A stretch of 64,000 bases of DNA from Chimonanthus salicifolius (Eukaryota > Streptophyta > Magnoliopsida > Laurales > Calycanthaceae), in the NCBI GenBank assembly GCA_013350335.1, contig CM023537.1, positions 14,574,884 to 14,638,883 on the forward strand. Direction: 5' to 3'. A program made the position numbers and the translations under genes. Position 1 is the first letter of the stretch. Every line of letters starts with the position of its first letter. This document shows, in pieces, positions 1 to 15,340 of this stretch. A model generated the notes under the pieces. That model was not told the origin of the DNA. It ran no database searches and saw only the letters and a program-made list of their open reading frames with translations.

Positions 1-1230
1 TAACATGTAAAAGAATAAACGTTATTTCGATAAAAATTGACTTACATCAATACATTTAACTAAAACTCTATTTTAAACAGAGTTCACACGAGACTAAATG
101 CTGAGTAAAAATAAAACTCCGAACTCTAAATTCATATCACTAATAAAGAGAAGAAATTCAACATGAGAATGAGTCTCACATTGTTAACATATATGTCATG
201 TTCTCCAGATTGATTGACAATTATTGAATTCTAATTGTACAACCGTCCATATTTGTAGATTTATTTCTTTATTCATTGATTGTATTTTCTTTATATAATA
301 TAAATTTTCATAGCTTTTCTATCGATTGAGGAAGACACATCAATCATGTGTGTCTATTTTCACACAAATGTGAAATTACAATTGACTTTAAAGAGATGAA
401 TCTGATACAGTATCCATTTGAAGAAAAAGAAGAGGGAAATAGATGGAGGCTTAATCCTAAAGTATGAAAAAGAAATAATAAAATAGATAAGAGGGGGGGA
501 TGCATTCAAGAATTAGGCAGACTTTAAGGAGCTAAGAATAAGGTCAGTCTCATCTAAAAGTAGTCTTCAATCAATTTTGAAATTACCGCCGTTTCCTTCG
601 CATGAACAACGGGCAAAAAGCGCGCCATCTACGCCATCCATCATCCAACTGAAATAACGCACGCACACTAACAGTAACCGTTATTTTATTTTTATTTTAC
701 TTTTATTCTTTGTCTTCATTATCTTTTGAAAAAAAAATAGCTGTGATGGGTCTTTTTAATTTTTTATATCATACGTATATCGATTTTATATTGGAGGTGA
801 AATTAATTTCATCGACATACGAAACCTATTCGCAAGCATATGTATCAATGAGTCTGAGAAGAGTTGAACCTAAGACCTCCAGTTTAATAAAAAAAGTTTA
901 GACCAACTGAACTAAATGTGATGACTAAATTGTAAGAGAAGTTGGCCCGACACCTTTTAGACGTGTATGACGGCTAAGAACTTATTCAAATGCATCATCC
1001 CAGCGTTACACCTACAAAGTGAGGCAAACAAACCCACATAATCAAGATGCAAAACTTTTATTTTGGTTTACTTATTCTCCCGTAGATTATGGTTTATAAT
1101 ATTTTTTTAGTTTTTTTTAAATGAAGGAAAAGGACCATATATGTGGATATGCACCTAAAAACTCCTAATTCTATAAATAAAAAAGCCTAATTTTGCGTTA
1201 AAGTTGCCGAGATTCTCTTCTTCTCTGGTC
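1..1230. other. Upstream intergenic region
   Basis: AT-rich non-coding DNA before the first gene. I see no convincing coding region. The only structured item is a short antisense tRNA-like relic near 836-925. The last few hundred bases presumably hold the promoter of the endoglucanase gene. Confidence 0.5.
836..925 (-). repeat. Antisense tRNA-like SINE relic
   Basis: Read on the minus strand this holds TAGTTCAGTTGG (A-box-like), then GGTTCAACTC (B-box-like) about 45 bases later, the spacing of a tRNA-derived Pol III promoter. It does not fold into an obvious complete tRNA, and a T-rich stretch sits between the boxes. Most likely a decayed SINE head or tRNA pseudogene. Confidence 0.35.
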
Positions 1231-1238
1231 TATATAAG
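1231..1238 (+). promoter_or_regulatory. TATA box of the endoglucanase gene
   Basis: TATATAAG lies 65 bases before the ATG at 1296, at a normal plant distance for transcription starting near 1260. The stretch between is CT-rich, as is common in plant 5' leaders. Confidence 0.55.
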
Positions 1239-1295
1239 AGACTTCATGGTTTCATGATTTTCTCACTAAGTACAGCCTACATATTCTAAGTAGCA

Positions 1296-4790
<3,495 letters not shown>

Positions 4791-5272
4791 AGCTATGGTC
4801 CACAGAGATGGAGAAATGGCTTTAACATTTTGCACTTTTTTCCCTGTATCTCTCAACAATGAAGGCTAAAAAGCTAAAATGCTTTTGCTTTTTCCTCTGT
4901 TCAAGTGTTACAATATGAAAGGCAATACTAGAATTACATTGTCAAAAGGATGACATTAGGAACTTCATAAGTCAATTCTGTGATAGATAATTTTCTTAAC
5001 GAGGATTGACGATTTGGCATGGAAACATTGAGGTTTCATCATCAGTTTACATCTTAATATACCAAATCAAAAAATGAGTATCAATCCACCTTCATTGTTC
5101 CATAAGATTTGAATCAAATGGATGTTTAACAATACTTTAAACATTAGGCGGAAATAACATCATAATTAAATAAATCAAACATATCCGAATCCATTTAGCA
5201 AAGTCGATTATCTAGACAATCTGTAATCAGCGTGTTGCTTTATGTTCTTAACTGTCTTGCCTTCCTCCTACA
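4791..5272. other. 3' flank of the glucanase gene
   Basis: AT-rich sequence that should contain the 3' untranslated region. No clear AATAAA signal was found close to the stop, and no gene or element is visible. Confidence 0.35.
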
Positions 5273-5700
5273 ATCCAAAGAGAAGAAAACAAGATGTGAT
5301 GTAGAGTGCCTTTTGAGTATCTCTCTCTTCCTCTTCCTCTTCCTCTTCCTTAGTCCCTTTGCTATCTTTTCCTTAGGTGATGGATTAACCTCAATGCAGA
5401 GAGAAAACTTACAAAAATCATAAACCCATTTCTCATAAAAAAGATAACCGTCCCTTTTTCTTTTACTCTCCTAACCGTTACATGCAGAGGTTAATCCAAA
5501 GAGAAGAAAACAAGATGTGATGTAGAGTGCCTTTGAGTATCTCTCTCTTCCTCTTCCTTAGTCCCTTTGCTATCTTTTCCTTAGGTGATGGATAAACCTC
5601 AATGCAGAGAGAGAACTTACAAAAATCATAAACCCATTTCTCATAAAAAAGGATAACTGTCCCTTTTTCTTTTACTCTCCTAACCGTTACATGTAGAGGT
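5273..5700. repeat. Tandem duplication, two units of about 210 bp
   Basis: Unit 1 (5273-5491) and unit 2 (5494-5700) run side by side, from ATCCAAAGAGAAGAAAACAA to CATGYAGAGGT, nearly identical. They differ mainly in the number of CTTCCT repeats (longer in unit 1) and a few point changes. No reading frame of note crosses them. Confidence 0.85.
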
Positions 5701-7320
5701 ATGAATGTGAGTCCCTTCATTTCAAATTCAAGATGTGTAGGTCACATTATTGAGTAAATTCTTACATTATGTGGAATTTCCGTTGCAGGAACTTGATTAT
5801 TTTGGAATATATGAATTGTTTATGACATTACATCATTTTTTTAATGATGAGCAATTATTCATTCTATGAATAGGAAAAACTTCCGAACATTACAGTACAG
5901 TACAGACCCAAAGAAATTGGAAAAAATACAAGAAAACAAGGGACCTTCAAAAAAAAAGTAAAACCCAAACTAGACACCTATCAATACAGATTCAAAACAG
6001 CCTTAAAGAAGACTGATTAGTAGTTTGATAAGGGAACCTATATTTTTTAAGGTTAAACAGTTCAAGTTTATCCAATAGTGGAAATTTTGCATTAAATCAA
6101 TGGATTATATAATTCAGAATGAAGTTAAATTGGATAATATCTAATTAATGGAGGTTAGTGGGTGTAAGAGTGTGAGTAGATCCGTGCTACTGTCCATTTA
6201 ATTTGATTAGATAAAAAGGATAAAATCTTCAATTTTTCATAATACATTGTTTGGTTCAATTCATGAGTATGATTTTTGGTAGTGGATCTGCATTCAATGA
6301 CATGTTGTTAAGTAAGATAAAAAATTTACTAAAAAAAAATAAATTTACTCAATATGTATAGATATTATAGCATGTATCAGCCGTACGAAATAAAATTCAG
6401 CCAATATCGGTCGTTAAACGATTGTATCATGCAGCTCGTCCCGGTTGAAATAGTTTAGTATCGACTTTATTCAATTTTTATAAAATAAAAATTCAGAAAA
6501 AAAAATTATTTTTCTTTTATTAACGTATGGGAAATTTAGATACAATTCTAATAAAACCTCTGTGGACGAGCCCACTACCTTTAAGGCACATCAGGGCCTA
6601 AAACCCCCCATAGATGAGTCCACTACTTTTAAGGCACACTAGGGCCACTATCTTCAAGACACACCAAGGTTAGGCCACGTAGGCTCGAACCCATAATGTG
6701 GGTAAATTTCATTTGACTATTTTCAACTTGATTCTTACATTGAGTATGATCTTGAGAAGATTCAAAAGTAACGTCTTCGACTATGAAAGGTATTTGTCTA
6801 TTCTAACGTTTCTTTTTTCATTTAAATATGTCGATTTTGAGATATTTTCATCATTTTTTATGAATTTTGAGGTTTTTTTAAAATAATTTAACAAAATGAT
6901 ATTGATTATATATGGAATTGAATTGATATGCTATTAATTGATATAGTTTTTAGAGTGTTTATGTGATTTTTTAAGCTGTTTAAAAATATTAATGAAATCT
7001 AGATTTTCTAAGATAATTTTCATTTTAGGGTTTATTGTGAAAAAAATTAAAGAATTGTTATAAAGATGTTTAAGGAATTAAATGAAGAATGCTTAATGTG
7101 ATTGGTATAGCTTTTAAGGTGTTTATGTGATTTTTTTAATATTTAAACATTTTCATTAAATTTAGATTTTTTAAGAAAATACGAATGAATGGTAATAGAA
7201 TGAGAACATGAATTTTATAGCAGACATTTTCTTATATTGGTTAAAATTGAATAGTTTTCAATTATTTGAGACATATTTCATTTGTACCGAAATATTGGCT
7301 CTTAAGAGTCTAATATTTTA
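5701..7320. other. Intergenic AT-rich DNA
   Basis: No gene seen. Between about 6545 and 6690 a short phrase ending in AAGGCACA(T/C)CAGGGCC repeats imperfectly two or three times, probably part of a decayed element. 6357-6450 contains a relic of the ATCGGCC-type repeat. Confidence 0.4.
6357..6450. repeat. ATCGGCC-type repeat relic
   Basis: Contains GTATCAGCCGTACGAAATA, CAATATCGGTCG and GTCCCGGTTGAAATAG, phrases shared with the better preserved copies at 23539-23940 and 25715-25887. Borders are not definable here. Confidence 0.35.
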
Positions 7321-8322
7321 GGGGAGCAATTTAGACACGGGGAGAATATTTATGCAGACACGGGATTTGTGTTTCTTGGTGAAAATTACTGCATTGCCTT
7401 TATGCGTCAGCATGGTCTGGTCCGGACGTGAAATAATAACATTTTTCCGACGGTTCAAAGATGCTACAGTAATACTACATTATTTAAATAATAAAATCTT
7501 TTTTAAAATTTTAAAGTTATTTTTTAAGCACTGTGTATTTTCAAAATTTCTCAAATTAAATATCCAGACTAATGACGATAAACTGATAAAAATACTTTAA
7601 GACTTTAAGATTTTTTGAACTCTCAAATGCTTAAAACACAGTATTTTACAAATAAGAGTATCCCTCGACTATGCCGAAAATACAGTTGGAAGTGTGAAAA
7701 GACCTTCAAGTCTTAAAGTATTTTTATCAAGTTATCGTAATTAGTCCGGATATTCAATTTAAGAAATTTTAGAAATACACCGTGCTTAAAAAATAGCGGT
7801 CTATGTTGCCGATGCTACAGTAATGCATAGTGCATTAGTTAAATTATAAAATCTTTTTTAAAACTTTAAAGTTATTTTTTAAACACTGTGTATTTCCAAA
7901 ATTTCTCAAATTAAATATCCGGACTAATTACGATAACCTGATAAAAATATTTTAAGACTTCAAGGTCTTTTGACACTCCCAAATATATTTTCGGCACAGC
8001 CGAAGGATACCCTTATTTGTAAAATAGTGTGTTTTAAGTATTTGGAAGTGTCAAAGACCTTCAAGTCCTAAAGTATTTTTATCAGATTATCGTAATTAGT
8101 CTGGATATTTAATTTAAGAAATTTTGGAAATAGACAATGCTTAAAAAATAACTTTAAAGTTTTAAAGAAGATTTTATTACTGTAGCATGTGTGGACCATC
8201 TGGATGAATGGAATAATTGTCCCAACGATCAGATGGTATATATGTCCAGACCACGCTGAAGTGGAAGGGCAATATGGTAATCTCCAGTTAAAAACTGAAA
8301 GCCCGTGTCTAAATTGCTCCCC
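7321..8322. mobile_element. Non-autonomous Mutator-like element with tandem foldbacks
   Basis: A 1,002-bp element. The ends are perfect inverted repeats of 21 bp, starting GGGGAGCAATTTAGACACGG at 7321 and mirrored at 8302-8322. The flanks are a 9-bp target duplication with one mismatch (AATATTTTA at 7312-7320, TATATTTTA at 8323-8331), the size made by Mutator-type transposases. Just inside, GTCAGCATGGTCTGGTC pairs with its mirror near 8250-8265. The interior is two successive imperfect palindromes, about 7461-7807 and 7811-8188. Each has an arm running ATTTTTTAAGCACTGTGTAT... to GATAAAAATACTTTAAGACTT and its inverted copy. No transposase frame is present, so it must have been mobilised by an element elsewhere. 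Confidence 0.85.
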
Positions 8323-9359
8323 TATATTTTATAGAAGTAGTCATTTTTTTCAAAACTAAAATATAATCATACTAAATTTTCTATTTTCTCTATTTTTTAT
8401 TTTTTTAAAAAAGAAATTTCATATCAATTGATATGATTCCGGTTGTTAATGATTGGTGTTCAAAGGATGAAAATTAATTTGAAAAGGATTTTTCATAAAT
8501 CAAAAATTTAATTTATAATTTTCTAATGAATTCATTACTGTCACAGTTGATTGCGTCAATATACGAGGGGGGGGGAGACATGAATTATCATCATGATAAT
8601 TATATTGATTAATGATATTTATATTTTTTATTTTTATTTAAAAATAGTCTTTTTTATTTTTTAAATGACTTGTTTTTTAAAGTCACTAAAAATTAAAAAA
8701 AAAATTGAAAAGAGAAAAAATATCGACCCAGGTGTTGATCCAAATGTACGCATCAACCGAAATTTATTTAGACGCTCTCATTGGACTTTTCCACACAAAC
8801 AAGAAAACCTTTTCTTACTTATAGACTTTTAGCAAATCACAGTGGAATCTTCTCTCTTGATCTCCTCTCTTTCAAGTTTCACGTTTGACTTTTATAAAAG
8901 AGAGCAGCAAATGATTTATTAACTCTATAAAACTAAAGTAATAGTCATAAATGTCTTAACTACAAAAAGGATTTAATTAAACGTCTTGCAAAACCATTGT
9001 TAAAGTAAGATTGTCAATTCATTTGCTCTATTTAATTTAGATCAAACAGCTTAAAATAAGTAATAAATTTACTCTATTTACACATCGATGATAATCTCTT
9101 TGATTTAATAAAGTTCGTAAAGTTAATTTATTAATGTGTTATACAATTGAAACTTAAATAAAAGTAGAGCAGAAAACGCAACTGCTGAATCCAAAAAATA
9201 CATATAATTCCTTCCTTCTTCCCATTGAAGAGGAGAAAATGAGAAAATAAGTAAAACCCATCAAAGATTTTCTGCTTCCCAAACACCCCCAATCTATTCA
9301 TCGAAACAACCGGCGATTCGAACTCCAATCTCTTCCCCTTCAAAACCCACCCCCAAATC
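8323..9359. other. AT-rich upstream region of the DUF538 gene
   Basis: No coding sequence recognised. Very AT-rich with a G8 run near 8568-8576. The last 200 bases, CT-rich and CCCC-containing near 9270-9355, are probably the promoter and 5' leader of the next gene. Confidence 0.4.
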
Positions 9360-9827
9360 ATGCCAATTCACAAAAACCTTCTTGGGTTTTGCCTCATCTC
9401 ATTCCTTTCCTTGATTTCTGCACAAATCCATGACTCTGCCAACCTAACGGCATATGAGATGCTGGCGAAATTCGATTTCCCGAAGGGGATCCTCCCACAG
9501 GGTGTAAAAAGCTATGTCTTGAATAAAGATGGCAGCTTTGAGGTTCTCTTCGGCGGCGACTGCAAGTTTGAGCTGCAAGGAGGGTACTCTTTGAACTATA
9601 AGAGAAAGATTGCAGGGAAAGTGAGCGTTGGGTCTTTGAAGGAGTTGCAAGGAGTGACTGTGAAGGTGCTCTTCTTGTGGCTCAGCATTACAGAGGTTAG
9701 TAAAGGCGATGGCCAGTTGAATTTCTATGTTGGGCCGATCTCTGCTTCGTTCGCCCTCTCCAACTTCGAAGAGAGCCCGCAGTGCGGTTGCGGCTTTGAT
9801 TGTTTGAATTTGGTTTCTGATGCTTAG
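9360..9827 (+). CDS. DUF538 family secreted protein
   Basis: A single-exon gene of 155 residues, intact. An N-terminal signal peptide (MPIHKNLLGFCLISFLSLIS, probable cleavage before AQIHDS) is followed by a DUF538 domain covering almost all of the mature chain. Landmarks are AYEMLAKFDFPKGILPQGVK, the core CKFELQGGYSLNYKRKIAGK, the central GVTVKVLFLWLSITEV and the C-terminal FYVGPISASFALSNF, followed by Cys-rich PQCGCGF. Length and intronless structure are typical of this plant-only family, whose biochemical role is not settled (stress- and pectin-related roles have been proposed). The ATG at 9360 is the first in frame and gives the signal peptide. Stop TAG is followed by AATAAA at 9893. It stands alone, without related neighbours. 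Confidence 0.9.
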   Translation: MPIHKNLLGFCLISFLSLISAQIHDSANLTAYEMLAKFDFPKGILPQGVKSYVLNKDGSFEVLFGGDCKFELQGGYSLNYKRKIAGKVSVGSLKELQGVTVKVLFLWLSITEVSKGDGQLNFYVGPISASFALSNFEESPQCGCGFDCLNLVSDA

Positions 9828-9892
9828 GACAGAAAGACCTTCATTTTCTTTTCAGTGTTTCCTATGTTATGTATGGTACAAAATAGTCTTTG

Positions 9893-9898
9893 AATAAA
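9893..9898 (+). terminator. Polyadenylation signal, DUF538 gene
   Basis: AATAAA 66 bases after the stop codon, in T-rich sequence typical of plant 3' untranslated regions. Confidence 0.55.
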
Positions 9899-9988
9899 TA
9901 ATAATTATGTTTCCCCCTGTTATGATTGGTCTCCTGAACTTGGTGTTTGAACAATCATGCATGGTTAGTATTTAGTTTGTGAAAAACA

Positions 9989-10973
9989 TGTTAGCGTTAC
10001 GCGCGGAAACAAGAAAAATCGAACGGAAATAAACACACAGCACATCACAATATTTTAACGTGGTTCGGCCCACCTGGCTTACGTTCACAGAGCGACAGAA
10101 TATTCACTATAAAAAGAAAAAAAATGCATGTACACCCTAACTCGAAGTCCCGAGCCCAAACTCGAAGTCCCGAGCCCTTTGTACACCCATGTATAAGTAC
10201 ACATTGACGTCACCTCTCAGTTGATGTGAATCTCTCTCATACCTAGAATAGTGAATTCAACTTCTCTGTTGCTCCTTCTACGCTTCCTGTGTTCTATGAG
10301 CAACTCTCGATATGCTTCTCAAACGCGAGCGTCTCCGATGATGGTGTGTTCCACACACACAAATCTGCACTTTTGCTCTGGCGATGGGGCTTTCTCTTTC
10401 CAGCCGCACTCCTGCTAGCTGCTATTCACAGATCTGTGAACTCCAGATCTGCAACGGTATTGCACTGTTGCTTCCGCCCCTCTTCGGCCAGTCGAGCTGT
10501 CCTCCATACAGTATCAGATCTGCGGCTCCTTCTATAGATTTTCACCGTTGAGAGCAAACTTCTATTGCCACCACTGCATTGGACCACTCCATGCGGCCAT
10601 TAGAGGCCCATGACCAAAGGCCGTACTTTTTGCTCTCCCCCTCTCGGTGTCCACACCTCAGCCGTGTGTTCCACACAGAATGCCGTGTAGAGTCCCTCCT
10701 TATATAGTAGTGTAGAGAATTACCATCTCCCGATCCTATTCAGTCGGTCCTCTGATAGTAATTGCCAAGTATGTATATCAAGCCTTCACGCTGATTCTAA
10801 CCCCTTTGTTGTGTCCTATTTAAGATGGCAACTCCCACATTGGCTGCCCATTATTATGGCTAAATTTTCTCCAAAAATTCAGGCCTTCTTAGTTGCCTTG
10901 TACATGTATAGCAAGTGTCAAACTTAGACACGCCAGCCTCCTTGTTTTGAGGAATTGAGCCACCTCTTCAACA
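9989..10973. mobile_element. Probable solo LTR, 985 bp
   Basis: Starts TGTTAGCGTTACGCG and ends CACCTCTTCAACA (TG...CA), flanked on both sides by AAACA (9984-9988 and 10974-10978), a 5-bp target duplication. Inside is the phrase TTTAACGTGGTTCGGCC, seen in many plant copia LTRs. The tandem phrase AACTCGAAGTCCCGAGCCC occurs twice near 10139-10179. The flanking repeat is A-rich and could be chance, so the borders are less certain than for the other solo LTRs here. Confidence 0.6.
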
Positions 10974-10978
10974 AAACA

Positions 10979-12079
10979 GTCGGTTACTCTTCTTTCTCAT
11001 GTTTTGTATGTGTATTGTTAAATGTTATTGCGATATGTATTCTTTCGTAACTCTTTGGAAACTTTGTTGGCTCGGGTGTCATTCATGTTGTGTGGATTCA
11101 TTGCGTCAATGATCCTTCATAGATGAGCTTCATTTATGTAATGTTGAATTTCCATTAACTTGTGCTATTTATTTATCATCATTTTTTTAAATATAAGTAG
11201 GAGTATATTTATTCCAAAAGAAGGAAAAAGTCGGAATAAGGTACAGAGAGATCTCCAGGGAGGCCAAGATAGCCCAAGAAGGTAACATTCACACCCTGTG
11301 CAACTGGAACAATACAAATCCATAGTCAAACATAATTCTACCCATCCAACAGCTAGCTGCCTAGATTATCTATTCTTCAGGCATGTCCAAAGAGCTTTTC
11401 AGCTAATTCACTCCCATTCAAAATTAGGTCCACCATAGCTGCTAAATCCCATCACCATCACCATCACCATGTAAGAGAAACCTGCTAGCACTAGCTGCAC
11501 ATTGTTTCCTTTCTTGGGTATTCAGTAAGAGTAGATGTAGATTCGAGGATCCTCATACTAGATCATCTGGTACAAATGCTAGCAGTTACGAGCATTATGC
11601 GTTAAGAAATTGCTGGTTTACTGATAAAGAAAGAAGTATGTTTAAATCTGACTTTTGTAATGTAGATAAAAAATATGCCTTTGCGATGTATGGTGATAAT
11701 GTTTAGAATTAAGATGGACTTTAATTGTCTTAGATGTTTTGAAGCTTGGTGACAATGTTAGATGGACTTGAGTTCTTAATTGTTTGGAGGCATATGGGTT
11801 TGTACAACTTTCTTGTTAGTTTAGTTAATCTAATTTCCCACGGTTTTATGGAATTGTATTTTATACTGTTGTAGGCTAGTTAAAGGATACTAGATTGGTT
11901 GAAAGCATTTGGATTTGTGGATTGTTGTGATTTATGATGATTTTTGAAGTTGAAATACTTTGTTACTTCACAAAACTATTTTTTACTTAGGTAGCTTGGA
12001 TCTTCACTTACACGGAGGAGATGTTTGTTAAGATGGTGTGTGGAGTAACAATAAAGATTTGATTTAGAAATGAAATAAA
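10979..12079. other. Intergenic DNA with a CATCAC microsatellite
   Basis: No gene recognised. A (CATCAC)n run lies at about 11451-11470. The rest is unique-looking AT-rich sequence. Confidence 0.4.
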
Positions 12080-12830
12080 TAAAGGGAAGCCTAAAGGTTG
12101 TTCCAATGGAAGAGAATATCAAATAGTCATTTAAGATGGTTTTATGCATATTTGTAGAAGATGAGAAACAGCCTCGTACAAAGAATCAAACACTACTGGT
12201 TTAAGGAGAAAGGAGGATACAGACACCAATCAAAACTCAGAATGAAGTTTTGAGGAATGACATGCTAAAGGCTGGTGATTTGGACACCATGTTGTTTGAA
12301 TAAAGGGATGTCGGGCTTGCTTTTTCGCAAACCCATTGATGACTATTGTACACAAAAGACAAGGGATGGTGGTGTCTCCTTTTCAAAAAAAAAGGTGTCC
12401 ATATTACTAACCATGCTAAATTTAGAGTTCTAAGAACATTTCTTTTGATCAGGTTGGTGGAACCTTAGAGCTCGAAGGCCACTCTAGATAGATGAGGTTT
12501 TGATGATGATGATGATAATGGTGATGGTGACCACATTAGGGAGACCTTGAAAATAGCTCAGTGGACAAGAAAATAAGAGAGTCGTTTTAAGTAGTTTGGG
12601 CATGACTGCACATATATAGAAGAAGACCCAAATGAAAAATCGGAAGGTTACAAGTAGGAGGAGTAGGGAGGAGATTAGGCAATCAAAAACCTAGCTTGAA
12701 GGACAAAGAATGATATGATAACCTTTGGAGTAACAGATGATATGATATTTGATGGACTAGAACTCAAAGAGCTGGCCCTAGATAGATTGGATTGGTGTCC
12801 ATGATGATAATGATGATGATGATAACCCCT
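12080..12830 (+). mobile_element. Decayed RTE-type LINE relic
   Basis: Broken frames recall the C-terminal tail of plant RTE-type LINE ORF2: an AGATGGTTTTATGCATATTTG stretch near 12135 (RWFxH-like), then near 12640-12800 a run resembling the GRGRPKKTWLE...DM...DR.EW ending, closed by a GATGATAATGATGATGATGA tail. Many stops; recognised by pattern only. Confidence 0.4.
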
Positions 12831-13574
12831 CAGAAGTAACAACCTTAACTTTCATATGACGTCATGTTCTCCTTCAGAATCATTTGGTGTTCAGGATTTG
12901 ATTGACACCTCTTTTGATTTAAAAAATAATTTGATTGACATGGGATAATTAGCTTGAGTATCTTTCATCACCAAAATACAGAACAAGAAAATCTCTTGAA
13001 GAACAGATTGCATTCAATGTGAATTACTTGCCCTTATATGGACCTTAATTTCATTAGCATGTGGTGCTGTTGTTGTTGTTCACATGTTTTCTTTGTAACG
13101 AATCCACCGTTCTCCTTTTGAACCCACACGGAAAATTCATTGTGGAAAATTCATTGTGAAGCAGTAGTCCTATGATGGCATTGAGTGGACCTTCTTCCCT
13201 GTGTATGAAATGTTGTTGTTGGCATATGTTGTAGATGGGATATATCCAATAAAGTGACAGTTCCCAGATGAAGTAACATTCAATTATGTTTGGCCAGCCC
13301 TGTAGACGGTAAGTTGGGCTTTTCTTGGAAACTTCATTATACTTCAGGAGACTCTTATTTTGTGAAAACTGATATTACTTATGACGTACACTATGATTTT
13401 GAAGAGTCGTGGAATTCTGGAGTTGTCTATGATTTTACTTGTGTGTCCAGTACATGTACTAGATAATTGGTCAACTGCATATTGGTTCTGCCCAGTGTTA
13501 CTTTGTGATCTTATGTGCAGATTGTGCTACAAAATTAATTCCTTTCCTATGTTTGAAGTATGAACACTCAAATA
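12831..13574. other. Intergenic, nothing recognised
   Basis: No coding region, terminal repeat or RNA gene was recognised. A TGTTGTTGTTG run lies near 13065 and again near 13210. Confidence 0.35.
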
Positions 13575-13575
13575 A

Positions 13576-13715
13576 GGTGTAGCTCAAATGGTAATCTTCC
13601 ATCTTAGGAAGTGGGTGGTGCCACGGTTCGAGCCCCTATGACCTCACCTGGTGTGCCCTAAAGGCAGTGAGCATCACCCCTACTTGGTGTGAGTGCCGAA
13701 CTCAATTTTGGCATC
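13576..13715 (+). repeat. SINE family B copy (tRNA-derived)
   Basis: GGTGTAGCTCAAATGGTAAT is an A box and GGTTCGAGCCCC a B box about 45 bases later, as in a tRNA. The following part contains GGTGTGAGTGCCGAACTC. The head matches the copy at 48968. It is not a tRNA gene: the acceptor and T stems do not close and a long non-tRNA body follows. Confidence 0.6.
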
Positions 13716-13839
13716 CATATTTTAAGCATTTATTGTTAGTAGAATAACTAATTCATTTATTCCCATCACTCTTTCGTTCATTTCCATGTATCATGAGGAC
13801 AAACATTTGTATCTTGACATAGTCGTTGCTTTGGGGCAT

Positions 13840-14240
13840 CTATTGTAATGACTTGACCCATCCTCTAATGAGGATTCTCATTTATAATATTGTCCAGAAG
13901 AATCTAATTCAAATTTGGCTATCTACCTTTAATCTGTTAATTATTTATTAAATGGGTCAGTCAAGCTGGGTCTAATTCAAGGTCATGCTGCCAACCCCAA
14001 CTCATTACTTGTTTATTAATTGGAACAATCACGTTGAGTCTAATTCGAGTTTGGGTCATCAACCCTCAATCTATTATTTACTCTAGGTTGAATAGATAGA
14101 CCCCCCAAACTCTTACCCTTTTAAAAGATGAATCAGTTCAAGTCTACTCAAGCCATTTACTCATTTAATTAGATGGGTTTGACTCATTTATGCAACCCAA
14201 ATCCATTTAAAACCATTAACCTATTTAGGCATTTAGCTGA
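13840..14240. repeat. Degenerate low-complexity repeat
   Basis: Repeats of AATGGGTCAGTCAAGCTGGGTCTAATT- and CAACCCCAACTCATTA-like phrases, in the style of the GGGTCGGGTT hAT-type MITEs but too decayed to show ends. Confidence 0.3.
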
Positions 14241-14660
14241 TGTGAAAATGACAAAAATATAAAATAAAAGACCCCTAAATCCAAAAAGATTATAAAAATG
14301 TGCCAAAAGATGGATTTGTATACCCATACAAGGCAAAACAAAAATATAATATGTAGAGCAACAGTACAAGCCAGTTGAGATATGTCATACCACCAAGACG
14401 TGTTCATATTTCATAGTTATTTGGGTTATTTGGGTTTGGATCGGATATAGATGTCAAGTTGGAAATAGATCAATTAGTAGTTAGGATTGAAAGGGTAAAG
14501 CAAGGTAATACTTCATGCTCACCAATAAATATGCAAAAAATACAGTACATGTGAAATACTGAAATCGGTTTCTTCACACTGACAACAAACATATCCTGAG
14601 AAATGATTTTCATAGGAAGAGTTAGTTTTAGTGAAACACATTCAACTCTAAAGAACACCG

Positions 14661-14740
14661 ATGTGTGTAGATTGGGAAGTTTACACGTCCTAAAGATTAG
14701 TTGTGTGAGATATTTGTACACCTTAGTTACAAAAGAAAAA
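14661..14740 (+). repeat. SINE family A 3' fragment
   Basis: GATGTGTGTAGATTGGGAAG followed by AAAGATTAGTTG and CACCTTAGTTACAAAAG matches the 3' half of the family A copies. The head is missing. Confidence 0.4.
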
Positions 14741-15340
14741 AGGTAGATGCAAACAGAGAGATTTCCTCTCACTGTCTGATCAAATGCTCGAGGTGTGAAA
14801 TCATCAAGGTGATGAACCCAACAATTTCAAGGGAGTTGACCAAATTTCAAGTCAGCCCGACTAAATACAAACTGAAGTGGGTTGGTCAACATCAAATAGA
14901 TGAGAAAACACTTACAATAGTTAAGAATTTGAAAAACTTGTACCCAACTCACAAAGAACCAAGTTGCATCTCTAGGCTGCTTAATACAGTATTAATAGCT
15001 GGCGACATGCTACCTGGATATAAACATGTTACTAAACAACTAATTAAGTAATTAAATCAGTTCTGATTAAGATCAATAACAACATGTAGTTGTATATTTC
15101 CAGTCTGCAGGGACACATGGCTGCCCTTTTTCTTTAATAGTGAGACCCTGTTCTCAGTCTTCTTAACTTGAATAATGAGATCAACTCAAGGTTGGAAGAA
15201 AAGAGTCAGCATGTCCTTGACATGTTCTTCTTTGATGTGATGTGTCCTGTCCCACTCACTTTCGATTTCCATGTAATATCTCTCTAAGTAAAATCATCTC
15301 TGGACATTCTTCTCTTGACGAAACAGAGTAGTAGTCTAAG

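Noticed and set aside
14701..15051. 116-codon open frame upstream of the membrane-protein gene
   Set aside because: It begins inside a SINE fragment and shows no domain or homolog that I recognise.
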